Positions 23,921 to 36,066 of a stretch of 64,000 bases of DNA are shown piece by piece; the first letter of the stretch is position 1; every line of letters starts with the position of its first letter. The translations under genes and the position numbers were made by a program. This DNA is from Litsea cubeba. Lineage: Eukaryota; Streptophyta; Magnoliopsida; Laurales; Lauraceae. Under the pieces are notes generated by a model that was given only the letters and a program-made list of their open reading frames with translations, ran no database searches and was not told the DNA's origin. Location of the stretch: NCBI GenBank assembly GCA_012931725.1, contig CM022953.1, positions 59,413,354-59,477,353 of the forward strand. Reading direction: 5' to 3'.

Positions 23921-24788
23921 TCAATCATACCTGAGGTATTTCCTTTGACAGAAATCGTGGATAATTCCTCTTCCAATGTCCTGTCGTACCACAGTGGAAA
24001 ACACTTTCCCTTTGCTCCGTATCCTTGACCTTTGCCACACCACTAGTGGAACCATACTCCACCTTAGGACCTTTGATGACTGATTTCTTCTTGATATCCC
24101 GGTCTTTGCCTTTCGACTTAGACTTAGCAAATGAATTTTCTGTCATGAGGGCAGTTGGTCTTTTCTTCATGATTTCCTCAAACACTACCAGCTGGCGAGA
24201 CAGCTCAGCTATTGTCATTTCCAATTTATTATAATTGATCTCAAAATGTTTGAATGAGTCCGGTAGTGATTGAATGATCATGTCGATCTGCGATTCTGTA
24301 TCAATCATAATCCCCAGTACATCTAATTCATTCAATGCCAACTTCATTTGTAACAATATTTTTGTACTGGGGTTCCCTCAGCCATCTTTGTCTCCATCAG
24401 CACTTTTATAACAGCTTGCCTAGTAGGCCTAACCTGGTCTGCAAACATCTCCTTTAAGTTCGATATAATATCGTATGCTGACTTATAGGATTGATGTTGT
24501 TCTTGCAAAAACAGTAGACATGGATGCCTGAATAAAACATCTGGCCTTCTCATTGTCATTGGTCCACTTGGTGTAAAAGTTTTTCACAATCTGTGGTCCA
24601 TCAGGCTCAGGCTCAGGAAGGGAGGGTATAGTAAGGACATATTTGCAACTTGAAGCTGTCAAGATAATATCCAGGTTCCTTTTCCAGTCTACATAGTTGG
24701 ATTCCATCAACTTGTTCTGGTTGAGGATGGTCGCAAGTGGATTGAAAGTAATCGAATTCATGCTGGATAAATTAAAGCACATAACCAT
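23921..24788 (-). pseudogene. Copia gag remnant
   Basis: The N-terminal part (24788-24483) has the gag-like LMESNYVDWKRNLDIIL, continued in other frames by LALNELDVLGI and IIQSLPDSFKHFEINYN (24356 down). The CCHC knuckle is damaged: in SVFHCGTTGHWKRNYPRF the first and last cysteines are replaced. Three ORFs in different frames cover a single ancestral gag. Confidence 0.88.
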
Positions 24789-26501
24789 ACATTCAATGAA
24801 AGAATATAAATGACATTAGGGTTTAGTATTCTACCAAATTCATATGGGAATCCTCATAACCACTGAATTTAGAATACATCGGAATCCCAATACCCTAGGA
24901 CATGCCTCCTTGGGGAGTGCAAATGCCCCATAGATTGGTGCGGATCAAAGTCGTCAAAATTAAGATTAAGACTAACTATCCTTGATCCCCAATCATTCAC
25001 TATCATCTAGGTATCTCATACCAAATAATGTATGACTCCCGATTATCTTTGGTTTCTAAAATACATGAGGAAAATCCTTGGGGATACTACATTATTTTAG
25101 TTAAGTGTGACCCACCAATTAATATTGCATGACAACCGCGATGGGCAGCTCCTCCTTGGGGAGTGAACCCCCACCACGTCTCATCAATACTATCCATAGG
25201 AGATCCATATCTAGTAACCAGACAAATAAAAGCCCTCCGTGGGGAACGGCCACTCTCTTGGTGGCGCGAGGCTAATACTTTCCTTACAATGGACCTATGG
25301 TGGAAAACCATAGGGATTTCTCAATTTGAATGCCCCGCTCCCACTTAATATTTTGGAATTGAAGATTTCCTTTTAAGGTATTAAGGCCCACATATATAAA
25401 TATATGAATCATCAAATCATCTCATGATATGATCTAAGATTGGTTCCAAGTCAAGTTATTTTAAGGAAAGTCCAGTTTCTTAAATTAGTGTTACCAATGT
25501 GTCAATGTCATGGGTCATCGACACTAATTAGAACTCTTTCCAAAAAATTAATTTGATTTGACCAATATTAGTAACTTGCTATGTTTGGATCAGATTTGGA
25601 AACATTCTAAATAAAGCATTCAACTATAAATAGAAAACGCTAAAATTAGAAACTAGTCCTCTCCTCCACATGGCCCAAGCGGAATAGACTTCTTGGACTT
25701 CTAGACTTTCCATAAATTTGGAATTCCTCAAACTTTTTGGGAAGCTCCAAAACACCTTTGGTAATTTTCAAACTCTTTGATTAGGAGTCCAGCTTCACTT
25801 TCCTTCTTCATCTCAGACATCGCCAGAATTTACAAATTTGGAAAATTACATAAATTCCTATGTCTCTACGATGAGACTTACATGATAATCTATTAATGGA
25901 AATAAAAGGCTCATAGGAAATTTCACCATGCCTTGTCCTAAACTGGGAAACCAAGGAAACCATGATGCCCTTTACAACTTGCCAAAAATAAATATTCATC
26001 CATAAAGAAAATAAAAGACTTGTGGGCCATATGGAGAGAACATGATAACCTGCATGTTAGGATCTCATACTAGCAAAGCAATTCACAAAACCAGGTTACC
26101 AAACAATAATGGAAAGACAGGATGCCAAATATTGCCACTACTATGATTCATGCCCTACGCAGAGGGGGTTCGGGGGTGTCCCCCGGCGGGGGTCGACCGA
26201 CTATAGGGTTCGGTCCATTGACCTCAGTGTCTTCGGTCGACCGACCTGACGGAAATCTGCAGGTTGGGTTTTTCTATTTCGTTTCCAAACATCTCCAGAA
26301 CTCTTCTGAAGACTCCCAATGGCTTCCTACCATCATTCCATCATTGTTAAACCATTATGTGACTATCCAAACATGGGTTTACTAATTATCCAAGCAAAAC
26401 CATCAAAACTGATCCGTACATAGCCCTTGATCTATCCTCTTCGCATCTCATGCAAAGATTAGATCAAGCTTAATGATCTAACATGATTAGAGATGAGATA
26501 A
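24789..26501 (-). other. Copia element E 5' leader
   Basis: This region lies between the primer site and gag. It carries a GC-rich stretch (26160-26260) with GGTCGACCGACC-type inverted motifs. No gene is visible. Confidence 0.5.
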
Positions 26502-26514
26502 GGCTCTGATACCA
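26502..26514 (-). promoter_or_regulatory. primer binding site, initiator tRNA-Met type
   Basis: The minus strand reads TGGTATCAGAGCC two bases inside the LTR end, the classical Copia minus-strand primer site. It fixes the element as minus-strand. Confidence 0.93.
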
Positions 26515-26516
26515 AT

Positions 26517-28261
26517 TGTTGGAAATAGGGTGGGCCTCTAGGATAGGTTTCAAAAACTTTTGACCCACTTGATGCAGGGATCAACTATCCAGAAGGCTAT
26601 AAAACCCAATCCAAGATCCAAGTCCTCAATCTCAGCCATCATGATCTGTAAAACAATTTATCGAGATGATAGAAACAGCAATTAATAAGCAACAAATAAA
26701 TCTACAGCATGCAAGGAAGTAGATTATACATTTGGAGCTCGGTTGTGCTCTAATAGAGAAGTTGTGTCTTTTTTTGATGATGAAACGCTTTCACTAATCA
26801 AATAGGAATCTCCAAGGCCTCTTTATCTTCCATGCTATGACCCATATCAGATTCTCCTTTTTCTCAAGAAGATGGTGGGATCTCCAATAGAAAACTACTA
26901 GGAACTCTAGGGAGGAACTAGAAAGAGAACTAGAAGAGGGAGAGAAGAAGGGGCATGCGCAACTCTCGCACAAAGGCGCCTTGGGCATGAATCCCTATGC
27001 TAGGATAGTGCATGGACGTCCAGGCCTCTTCTCCTCTATTTATAGCTTTTGCAAGTTGCCTCCTCTTTACTAATTACAATAGAAGTCGTACTTCCATTAA
27101 TTAGTAACTTACTAGATCATAATTAGAAGTCTCACTTCAAATATAATTAGAAACTTTCCAATTCCTTTCTAATTAAAATAAAAGTCTCACTTCTACTAAA
27201 ATTAGTAAGTCTACTATTACCACTATTAGAAGTCTCACTTCAAATAGAAATAGTAACTTTCCTTTTAGAGTTCAACTAGAATTAGATACTTTCTAATAAT
27301 TGGGCTAGCGTGGGGACCACTAGGGATTCCTTAGAAAGCTGGCTCCAACTGGGACAACGCGACCCCACATCTCATGTATAATCCGGGCCCGCAGTTAATT
27401 GCAAATAACTTCACTATATAAATGCAATTGAACTCCAGTCTTAGGAATATTACATAGAAGACCCTAAACTTCCACATTACCACAAGTAGACCCCTCTATC
27501 AATATCCATGGATCAATTGGACCTGTCTTCCAAGCTAGATCCATATCTTATTGTTATTGAGCCCCAATTAATTATAATGATCATAGGTACCTTTCCAATT
27601 AACTCTTAATCGGAATGGGTGCGCACTTACCAATGATAAATCCATTAATTGGCACAAGGGGATATTAAAGATAGATTCCATCTTGACCATTGAATGTTCC
27701 CACAGTTCTACTACCACGTACCCAAATCACCGAGGTGTTGACCTACAGTTGGCCTCACTCATTGGTGACTCAAAGCAAATGAATAGATAGAAACTTGAGT
27801 TCATTAATGTCTCGGGATTGAGAGCCTATTGCTAGGGAATTATGAGAGCAGACCTTAAAGTAAAGACAGTGTTTGTAAGGTGTTTCTCATGATCCTTCAA
27901 TACATCTAATGTACCAGCACTATGATCCAGAATCTTACATTCTGATGATCGAGACAAATCACACTATCTCATAGTGATAAAAGTGCTGCAACCTTGTCAG
28001 TATGAGATGTCCAGTCTCATCACTGGTTGTGAAGATATTTAAGTATAAGATTTTTCACACATGTCTCCCGTATGTGGATCTCATCTATACACATGTGTTA
28101 CATCTAATATACTTGTGGACTCCGATTCATCTCATGAACCATGTGCATATATATAATAAATCACCATTCATCTCATAAAAAGTAAGCATGTATATATGAA
28201 TAATTAAAGAATTTAATCAATTTATTATATCATCTACTGGATTGAGTCCATAAAACTAACA
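26517..28261 (-). repeat. 5' LTR of Copia element E
   Basis: The plus strand starts TGTTGGAAATAGGGTGGGCC and ends CCATAAAACTAACA. The TATA box is on the minus strand near 27041. It is 1745 bp long against 1763 bp for its partner. A deletion relative to the partner lies near 28140. Confidence 0.93.
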
Positions 28262-29776
28262 ATAAGGACCAAGGTCTGATGTTTGGCATTTTACTTCTAC
28301 TGCTTATGGACTTTAAAATAAATCAGGTCTAACCTGTAGAGACCTGAGAAATCAAATTGGGAACATAGACCTGAGACCATATTTTCTGCAGGTGCAGAGT
28401 GCTGTAACAGGACAGTGCTCTGTGTGACCTTTAGTGCTTTATAAAATGGGTATTAGAGACCGAACTAATGACTGGTTTGTTATACACATATTCTAGCTTG
28501 TTTGGACTATAAAATGGTGTTGGTTTTATCTGAATAGTATATCTGCTGTGTTAGATATGAAACTAAATAAAAAGGCCCTGTACCCAGATTTTTCTACAGT
28601 CGTCCTATCAACCCATGCAGATTGTGATTTCTGGTGATTTCTAAGGCTTTTGAAACATAGTTAAAAGGTTGGACTAAATTGAGATATTTGGTATATTTGT
28701 TCTAACGAATGTAGACTTTGAAATGAATCTGGCCCCACCTAGTTATTGGATTTGATGAGAGAGAGATTAAATAGGGTAAATAGGTCTGAAACCATACTGT
28801 ACTGTTTGTTTCTGGGGATTGTTTTTAGTTGAATGTTCTGAAGCTTTTAACCAAGCTTATTGATGTTGGACTTGAGTCATTTTTTGTTTTTGTACACTCT
28901 GATATTATAAAGAGTAAAATTCTATTGGTCCTAAAGGAGGGAATATACCCACACTTCAAGCAGGTGTTGTATACACTTCAGGAGTCGAGGCTCCCTAATC
29001 ATGCATTTGTCCCACATCGAGTGTGATCGAGCGCCTCCCACCCCCAGTATATAGCCTTTGGCGTTACTAAAGGGTGTACCACCACTCTCACATGTGAGGC
29101 GTGGTGGTACACCCTTTGGTAAGGCTTCCCTCCTTCAAAAATGCTCGAGTGTGAACATTTGAAGTGTGGTAACAAATTTGTGAACTCCCGGTATGTCCTG
29201 AATGTGAAAGAGTCAATTTTGTGAACCAAATGTGTTCAATTAATTCTCATTTTTGGTAAGTGTCTTTCTCCATATGATAACGTAGTTCTGACCAAATATT
29301 CGGTCTGGATGATTATTATAAAAAATTATTGAAAATCAAGCATTAAGAATAAAGCTGAAAACCTGAATTATGGAATTTAATTTCTTTTGGAACTTTTTGT
29401 AAGAAAATCATGGTTATACAATATCTTTTCTAATCCAAAATCTTGGGGATTGGCTATCTGTTGTATGGACAATGTCATAGTTAAGATCGATCTATATCTG
29501 AATCTGAATGCAATAATTGGCAATCACTAGAAATAGTAGAAAACCATGTTCGTTTATTATTTTAGAGAATTTAAATGATTGTTGAAAACATGGACCATTG
29601 ACCTCTGGAACCTGGCATAGAATGGACACTATCAAACAGAGTTAATCAAACAAGGGATGCCTGTATTATGGTGAAGGCTTTCTTGGAAGATTGTGAGTAT
29701 CCAATGATTGATTGATGGACCTAGTCTGCAGCTGGGATTGATCACCCCGATTTGGAAAAGGATTGATGATGATAGT
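28262..29776. other. intergenic DNA between Copia copies
   Basis: The sequence is AT-rich with no recognised gene. It contains a strong hairpin at 29067-29117. Confidence 0.6.
29067..29117. repeat. 17-bp perfect inverted repeat (hairpin)
   Basis: AAAGGGTGTACCACCAC and GTGGTGGTACACCCTTT flank a 15-base loop that itself contains CACATGTG. A TCCCACATCGAGTGTGATCG block lies about 60 bp upstream, recalling the start of small plant LTR elements, but no partner repeat was found. Confidence 0.8.
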
Positions 29777-31583
29777 TGTTGGAAATAGGGTGGGCCTCTA
29801 GGATAGGTTTTCAAAAACTTTTGACCCACTTGACGCAAGGATCAACTATCCATAAGGCTATAAAACCCAATCCAAGATCTATGTCCTCAATCTCAGTCAT
29901 CATGATCAGTAAATACAATCTATCTAGAAGATAGAACCAGCAACTAATAAGCTACAAATAAATCTACAACATGCAAGGAAGTAGATTATACCTTTGGAGC
30001 TCGGTTGTGCTCTAATGGAGAAGTTGCGTCTTTCTTTGATGATGAAACACTTTCACTAATCAAATAGGGATCTCCAAGACCTCTTGATCTTCCACGCTAT
30101 GACCCGTATCAGATTCTCCTTTTTCTCAAGAAGATGGTGGGATCTCCAAGAAAAAACTACTAGGTACTCTAGGGAGGAACTAGAAGGAAAACTAGAAGAG
30201 GGAAGAGGAGAAGAGCTCGTGCAACACTTGCACTAGGGGACCTTGGGCGTGAATCCCAAGGTGGATTTATGCATGGGACGTCCAAGGCCCTCTTCTCCTC
30301 TTATTTATAGCTTTTGCAAGCCCAACTTACTAATTTCCATTAGAAGTCTTACTTCCAAAAATTAGTAACTTTCTCTTCTTAATTAAAATAGAAGTCTTAC
30401 TTCCATTAATTAATTAGTAACTTACCATATCATAATTAGAAGTCTCACTTCAAATATGATTAGTAACTTTCCAATTCCTTTCTAATTAAAATAGAAGTCT
30501 CACTTCTACTAAAATTAGTAAGTCTACTATTACCACTATTAGAAGTCTCACTTCAAATAGAAATAGTAACTTTCCTTTTAGAGTTCAACTAGAATTAGAT
30601 ACTTTCTAATAATTGGGCTAGCGTGGGGACCACTAGGGATTCCTTAGAAAGCTGGCTCCAACTGGGACAAACGCGACCCCACATCTCATGTGTAATCCGG
30701 GCCCACAATTAATTGCAAATAACTCTACTATATAAATGCAATTGAACTCCAGTCTTAAGAATATTACATAGAAGACCCTAAACTTCCACATTACCACAAG
30801 TAGACCCCTCTATCAATATCCATGGATCAATTGGACCTGTCTTCCAAACTTGATCCATATCTTATTATCCTTGAGCCCCAATTAATTATAATAATCATAG
30901 GTACCTTTCCAATTAACTCTTAATCGGAATGGGTGCGCACTTACCAATGATAAATCCATTAATTGGCACAAGGGGATATTAGAGATAGATTCCATCTTGA
31001 CCATTGAATGTTCCCACAGCTCTACTACCATGTACCCAAATCACCGAGGTGTTGACCTACAGTTGGCCTCACTCATTGGTGACTCAAAGCAAATGAATAG
31101 ATAGAAACTTGAGTTCATTAATGTCTCAGGATTGAGAGCCTATTGCTAGGGAATTATGAGAGCAGACCTTAAAATAAAGACAGTGTTTATAAGATGCTTC
31201 TCATGGTCCTTCAATACATCAAATGTACCAGCACTATGATCCAGAATCTTCCATTCTGATGATCGAGACAAATCACACTATCTCATAGTGATCAAAGTAC
31301 TGCAACCTTATCAGTATGAGATGTCCAGTATCATCACTGGTTGTGATAATATTTAAGTATAAGATTTGCCACACATGTCTCCCGTATGTGGATCTCATCC
31401 ATACACATGTGTTATATCTAATATACTTGTGGACCCCGGTTCTTCTCATGAACCATCATGTCATTCGTATTGGTTTTGTGCAAGTATATAATAAATTACC
31501 ATTCATCTCATGAATATATGAATAAATAAAGAATTTAATCAATTTATTATATCATCTACTGGATTGAGTCCATAAAACTAACA
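29777..31583 (-). mobile_element. solo LTR of the Copia E family
   Basis: A full-length LTR (TGTTGGAAATAGGG to AAAACTAACA) similar to those of E is flanked by a perfect 5-bp duplication ATAGT (29772-29776 and 31584-31588) with no internal region. This is the product of recombination between the two LTRs of one insertion. It has a small insertion relative to E near 30330-30420, where the CTTACTTCC/AGTAACTT motif is expanded. Confidence 0.93.
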
Positions 31584-31868
31584 ATAGTCACTCTTAATAT
31601 GAGGGCCAATGGAGTTGCACATTACTGGATCTGACCTTCACCGGACACAAGGGATGAGGCACCAAAATCTGACTATTTTGATGTGCCTAGGTATTCAAAC
31701 AGCTGTTTGTGCAATTTACATAAGAGATAAGAAAAGAAGATGAGTATTATTAAAATATATGAAATCTCAAAAATATATATTTTTTTTAAATTAATAAAGT
31801 TAATCCTTCATTCCACTAAGGTCTCTTTTAATAAAAAAAAAAGTCAGAAAAGTGTCTTTACATGCCAC
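31584..31868. other. short intergenic stretch
   Basis: No feature recognised apart from A-rich runs. Confidence 0.5.
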
Positions 31869-32092
31869 TGTAAGTGCAAAAAATGTAACTCACAAGAATA
31901 AGGGGTGCCTGATAGGACTTATCCAAAGAACTGATGAAGATCAGCTGCCTGGAACCTGAAAGGGGAGAAAGAAACAGAGAGGGGATCAAAGGACTCTGGC
32001 CTGGGCGGCACAAGGCTCTTCGATGCCTAAGTCAGTTTAAGAACTGAACAGTAGGATGGAGATTTTTGGGAAAGAAGATGGCGTAGCAGCAT
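31869..32092 (-). mobile_element. truncated LTR of a B/D-related Tat family
   Basis: The stretch starts TGTAAGTGCAAAAAATGTAA. It contains GGACTTATCC, GGACTCTGGCCTGGGCGGC and AAGGCTCTTCGATGCC, collinear with the first ~200 bases of the B LTR (45692 onward) at clearly lower identity. It is cut at 32093 by the start of element C, so C inserted into this older LTR. Confidence 0.8.
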
Positions 32093-33548
32093 TGTTGACA
32101 CCAAAAATGTCACTTTGCCTCTTCAAGATCCAAAGAGCTACATGAAGTCGCAACCTGCCATAAATAGGCAATGCTGCTTCCAAAAATCAAATCTTGTCAG
32201 AATCAAACAAAAACTGCAAGATTCTTCCAGACAGCCAAAAGAGGAGTACACAAGAAGTTTCGGGGCCATTTCAAAATCATTTGGCCTAACTTCGCTTCTT
32301 CGACAGCCGAAAAGGAGCTCTCGGCGACAAAAGCTCTCCGGGACCATGGTTTCCAAGACAGAACCTATGGATCATCTTAAAATGACTCCAATAGGTTCCC
32401 TGTCAAATTTCAAGTCAATCGGACATCGGTTGACCACACATCAAACCGCGACATCTTCATCGCGACAAAAAGCAAGTCTGCAGGTGATAGGACCCCAAAC
32501 GGCTTCGAAACTCAAACAAAAGCCTATGGTTGGTCTTATTTATTGCTCAGGAGGCTTCACAACCAAATTTCAGGTCATTCCGACATCGTTTGGCCCAGTT
32601 TCAGCTTCTGACGGAAAATCGGCAGCTCTGCGCGACAAAGTCTTCGACTTTCTCAGGAAATTGGAAACTTTGCAAAATAAAATGCAAGGATTCTCATCAG
32701 GTTTCCTACAAAGAAATCAGGCCAATAAATGGTGAAAATATCAAGGAAAAGTACAGAAGAAAAAAGAATCGAAAAAAAGCAAAAACGGACGCAAAACGGG
32801 ACACGAAAGGGGGAAAACCCCCCCAGGGTCGCAGACCCCTGCGACCCTGGGCCAGGGTCGCCGGCGACCTTGGACCCCGGGGTCGCCGGGAAAGCCCCGG
32901 AAACCCCGGTTTTCGCCATTTTTTCGCGATTCGAGGAGCCCAGCCTCTGGTACTTTCCAAAATTCATGCTTTTGAGACACCAAGTCCTCTGACATCCGTC
33001 CAAAACACGGGTAAATCATCAAGAGTATCGAAGACAGTATTGATCGCCACCCGGTCAACCAAAAAAAGTGTGCTTTCCACCCGACCGATCGAGAAATCGA
33101 CAGGACAGATGGCACCGACCCGCTGTTGGCAACAAACACCTGAAATTACATGGTCATCTGATGTCGATCTACATGAAGATCCATCGATGATCATCCACAG
33201 AAGAATTCCAAAAGACGTGGCACGGCCCGCGACTCTTCAGCTGCTCGGCGACCACTTAATGCGATTAATTGACTAGCTTTATTACAGTCATTAATCCATT
33301 TCTTTGGACGGCCCAATCAGAAGCAAGCATTCGGGAGTTACAAGTCAAGAAATTCATGGCATTTAACCCATGAAACTCCTCCCATCATGGCGATTAAAGG
33401 CGATTAAATGCCCTCAATCTCCTCCGGCCAATCAGAAGCCAAGAAAAAGGAGTTACAAAATAAACAATTCAATTTTGTAACTCCTCCCATTATGCGGCTT
33501 AATGACAATAAAAGCCCATAAACCCACCTAAAAGGCTACCTAAAAGCC

Positions 33549-33557
33549 TATAAATAG
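33549..33557 (+). promoter_or_regulatory. LTR TATA box, element C
   Basis: TATAAATAG lies in the context GCCTATAAATAGGAGG. Upstream, two similar AATCAGAAGC...GGAGTTACAA segments (about 33310 and 33430) may be duplicated U3 elements. Confidence 0.65.
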
Positions 33558-34036
33558 GAGGGCTCTCCAAGAAGAAAAAACACAACGAACATCAACAGAC
33601 AGCAGTCAGAAATCCAGAGAAAAGAAAAAGAGAGAAAACTCTGCGGAAGTTCTACACCGGCCACCGCAACAAGGTGACAAAAGTCCCTTGGGGGTACCCC
33701 CCCCAAGGTCCTTGCCTTCTCCTCCTGCCTCCAATGGCTTAGATATGGCTTTTCAGCCCGTCTACTTGGCTTTTTTGGACATAGGACCTTCCTTTGGTCT
33801 TTGTCCTCTAAAAACCCGAGGTTATAGCCAAGCCAAGCGAATCGATAGCATCTTCTGTTCTCATCTGCATGGATGATGGCGAAGCCCACATATGGCTTGC
33901 GACCGTCAATCTAAACGAGTCCCCCACAATCTCCTGAGAAGTTAGATCCTCCTTTTCTTGCTTTTCATTGTAGTTTGTATTTTTTCAAAAGAGACAAAAA
34001 TCACAATTCTTGTCTTTCATTATTGATAAGGATTGT

Positions 34037-34125
34037 AAATCGGCTATAAACGCCAAAAATCGGCTATAAACGCCAAAAATCGGCTATAAACGCCAAAATC
34101 GGCTATAAATGCCAAAAAAATCGCC
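34037..34125 (+). repeat. short tandem repeats of CGGCTATAAA(C/T)GCCAAAA, element C LTR
   Basis: Four units of about 21 bp lie in the presumed U5 region. The same core reappears about 24 kb away at 58165-58470. Confidence 0.9.
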
Positions 34126-34263
34126 TTTCACGGCAAATCAAGAAAATGTCTCTTTTCTTAAATATATGTGCAATGGAAAACTTGAAAGAAGTTGATTTCC
34201 TTTTTACTTGCGAAGGTTGATCTCCGGATCACCACTTGCAATTCCAAGTAAAAATAGAAAATC

Positions 34264-36066
34264 TGGCACACCCACAAAAAAAAAGAAATGTTGATGCACG
34301 CCCTTGCCCCCCGGTTACGAAAGGGTGGGAACCAAACGGACTCCCACGTCCGCCGACCTCGGTAGAACCAAGCAGGAGCGCGGTCCATCAAGCTGGCATC
34401 ACCCGGTGGGACTCGTTTATTTGAGAACACGATGCTAGAAATGAAATATTTGCATATCATATATTTTGCTCTATGCTTATATTTCTTTTCTCGATTCCTT
34501 GGCTACTTTATAATTGGTGGCCTATGTTGAATTCCGCATAATAAAAAAAATGAGATGAGATTTTTTGTTTGGAAATTTCTAATTCTTTGAATTTATTTCC
34601 ACTCTTTCTCTTTTAAAAAAAAAAAAATTTTAAAAAAAAAAAACAAAAAAAATCAGATTTGTCAATTTGGATTCAAAATTGAGAAACCTTGATCCGTTCC
34701 TATCGTTCATCGCGCTTGCAGAAATGTTGAGCCTGTTCGACTAAGGTTTTGGGCCATGGTTTCTCTTCGATGAGTTCATTAAAAAAAAAATATATATATA
34801 TATATAAAAAAATTTTAGATTTCTCAATTTGGATTCAAAATTGAGAAACCTTGATCCGTTCCTATCGTTCATCGCGCTTGCAGAAATGTTGAGCCTGTTC
34901 GACTAAGGTTTTGGGCCATTGTTTCTCTTCGATGAATTCATAAAAATAAAATAAAATATATATATATAAAAAAAAAAAAGACATAGACCACGAAGGTTAA
35001 ACCAACTGTGTTCTTTGATCATGGTTGATTCAAAGAAAAGCCTTGTCCAGAGTGTGGAGACAGCTTGACTGTTCTAGGCAAGGGTCCTCCAAACGGGTTC
35101 ATTAAGTAATCCTACCCTTACCTGGGGGCAATTCTATCAATCAAGATTTCATAAGACCGGGTTAGGAGGCCTATGTGTACTCTCTCATCTTTTAAATAAA
35201 TAAAAAAAAATATAAATAAAAAAAATATAAAAATTTTAAAATAAAAAATAAAAAAAATTTTTTTTTTCAAAAAAATAAATCTTAAAAAAAAAATAAAAAT
35301 AAATAAATAAAAAAAATAAAAAAAAAGATTTAAAAAAAAAAAAAAAATCTTCAAAAAAAAAATCTTCAAAAAAAAAAAACTTCAAAAAAACTTCCGTCAT
35401 TTTGGATTTAGATTAGAGAAATCTTGGTCTTCTCCTTTCTGAGCACTGGCGCTCGCGGAAATCGCTGAGCCCGGTGTTCAGATTAGAGTGCCTTTTGCTC
35501 TCTTTGATGAACCCGATATTGGCCTTTCAAAAAAAAAACTCGTCATTTTTAGATTCAGATCCGAGAAATCATGGTTCATTTCTTTCTGAGCACTGGCGCT
35601 CGCGGAAATCGCTGAGCCCGTGTTCAGATTGGAATACCATCTGCTCTCTTTGATGAATCCAATCTTGACCTTTCAAAACAGAGAATCTCATCTCATAGAT
35701 GCGGTCTCAAAACATTTGTGTCTAGCGGTACTAGTACGCCCTTTCAGGGTCTACTGTATTGCGACCGGCACATCTGTAACTCCAACTTTATATTCTTCTT
35801 ACCTCGAGCAAGCTCTGCTTCTCGATAAGTCGAATTTAAGTTCACAATTGCTTCTAGCAGTAACTGGGATGCCCATTCCGGGCTTACCATACCTGCGATC
35901 AGAACAATTGTACCTTCTATGGCATTTTGCCTTCCTCATATTGCTTGGGTCATCTACCTCGAGCAATTTGAAAAGACGAAACCATAGAACTTCCCATTTA
36001 TGATCATTATATTCTTGTGATTACTAATGGATGTGGTCTTGTTTCAGAAATTTTCGAAAACTAACA
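34264..36066 (+). other. untranslated leader of element C with internal duplications
   Basis: Two near-identical copies of about 130 bp (34655-34785 and 34814-34945) contain TTGAGAAACCTTGATCCGTT and GCGCTTGCAGAAATGTTGAG. Two further related copies (35395-35525 and 35545-35675) contain GCACTGGCGCTCGCGGAAAT. All share the pattern of AGAAA.CTTGGT, a GCG-rich core and TCTTCGATGA. Between the pairs is an extremely A-rich stretch (35190-35390). No coding sequence is recognised. Confidence 0.7.

Larger units (their letters stand above)
19362..28261 (-). mobile_element. degenerate Ty1/Copia element E, minus strand (8.9 kb)
   Basis: Two direct LTRs (19362-21124 and 26517-28261) enclose a region whose minus strand reads, in order, primer site, gag, GAG-pre-integrase, integrase, reverse transcriptase and RNase H, which is the Copia order. 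The flanks GTAAG (19357-19361) and ATAAG (28262-28266) form a 5-bp target duplication with one mismatch. The LTRs differ at many sites and all genes are broken, so the insertion is old. A solo LTR of the same family lies 1.5 kb to the right. Confidence 0.92.
32093..34263 (+). repeat. 5' LTR of element C (3' end approximate)
   Basis: The LTR begins TGTTGACACC and holds a U3 region with a GC-rich palindromic block (32815-32910) and a TATA box at 33549-33557. The end is placed just before CTGGCACACCC at about 34264, which resembles a primer site, but a second candidate (GGCATCACCCGGTGGGACTC, near 34395) exists. The partner LTR is outside the window, so the 3' boundary is provisional. The ORFs of 206-248 aa inside are not conserved proteins that I recognise. 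Confidence 0.6.

Noticed and set aside
32115..33276. Overlapping ORFs of 206 and 248 codons in the LTR of C
   Set aside because: They lie upstream of the LTR TATA box in U3, with no recognisable domain, and overlap each other in different frames.
35118..35369. 83-codon Phe/Ile-rich ORF
   Set aside because: Product of the A-rich leader of element C, not a membrane protein.
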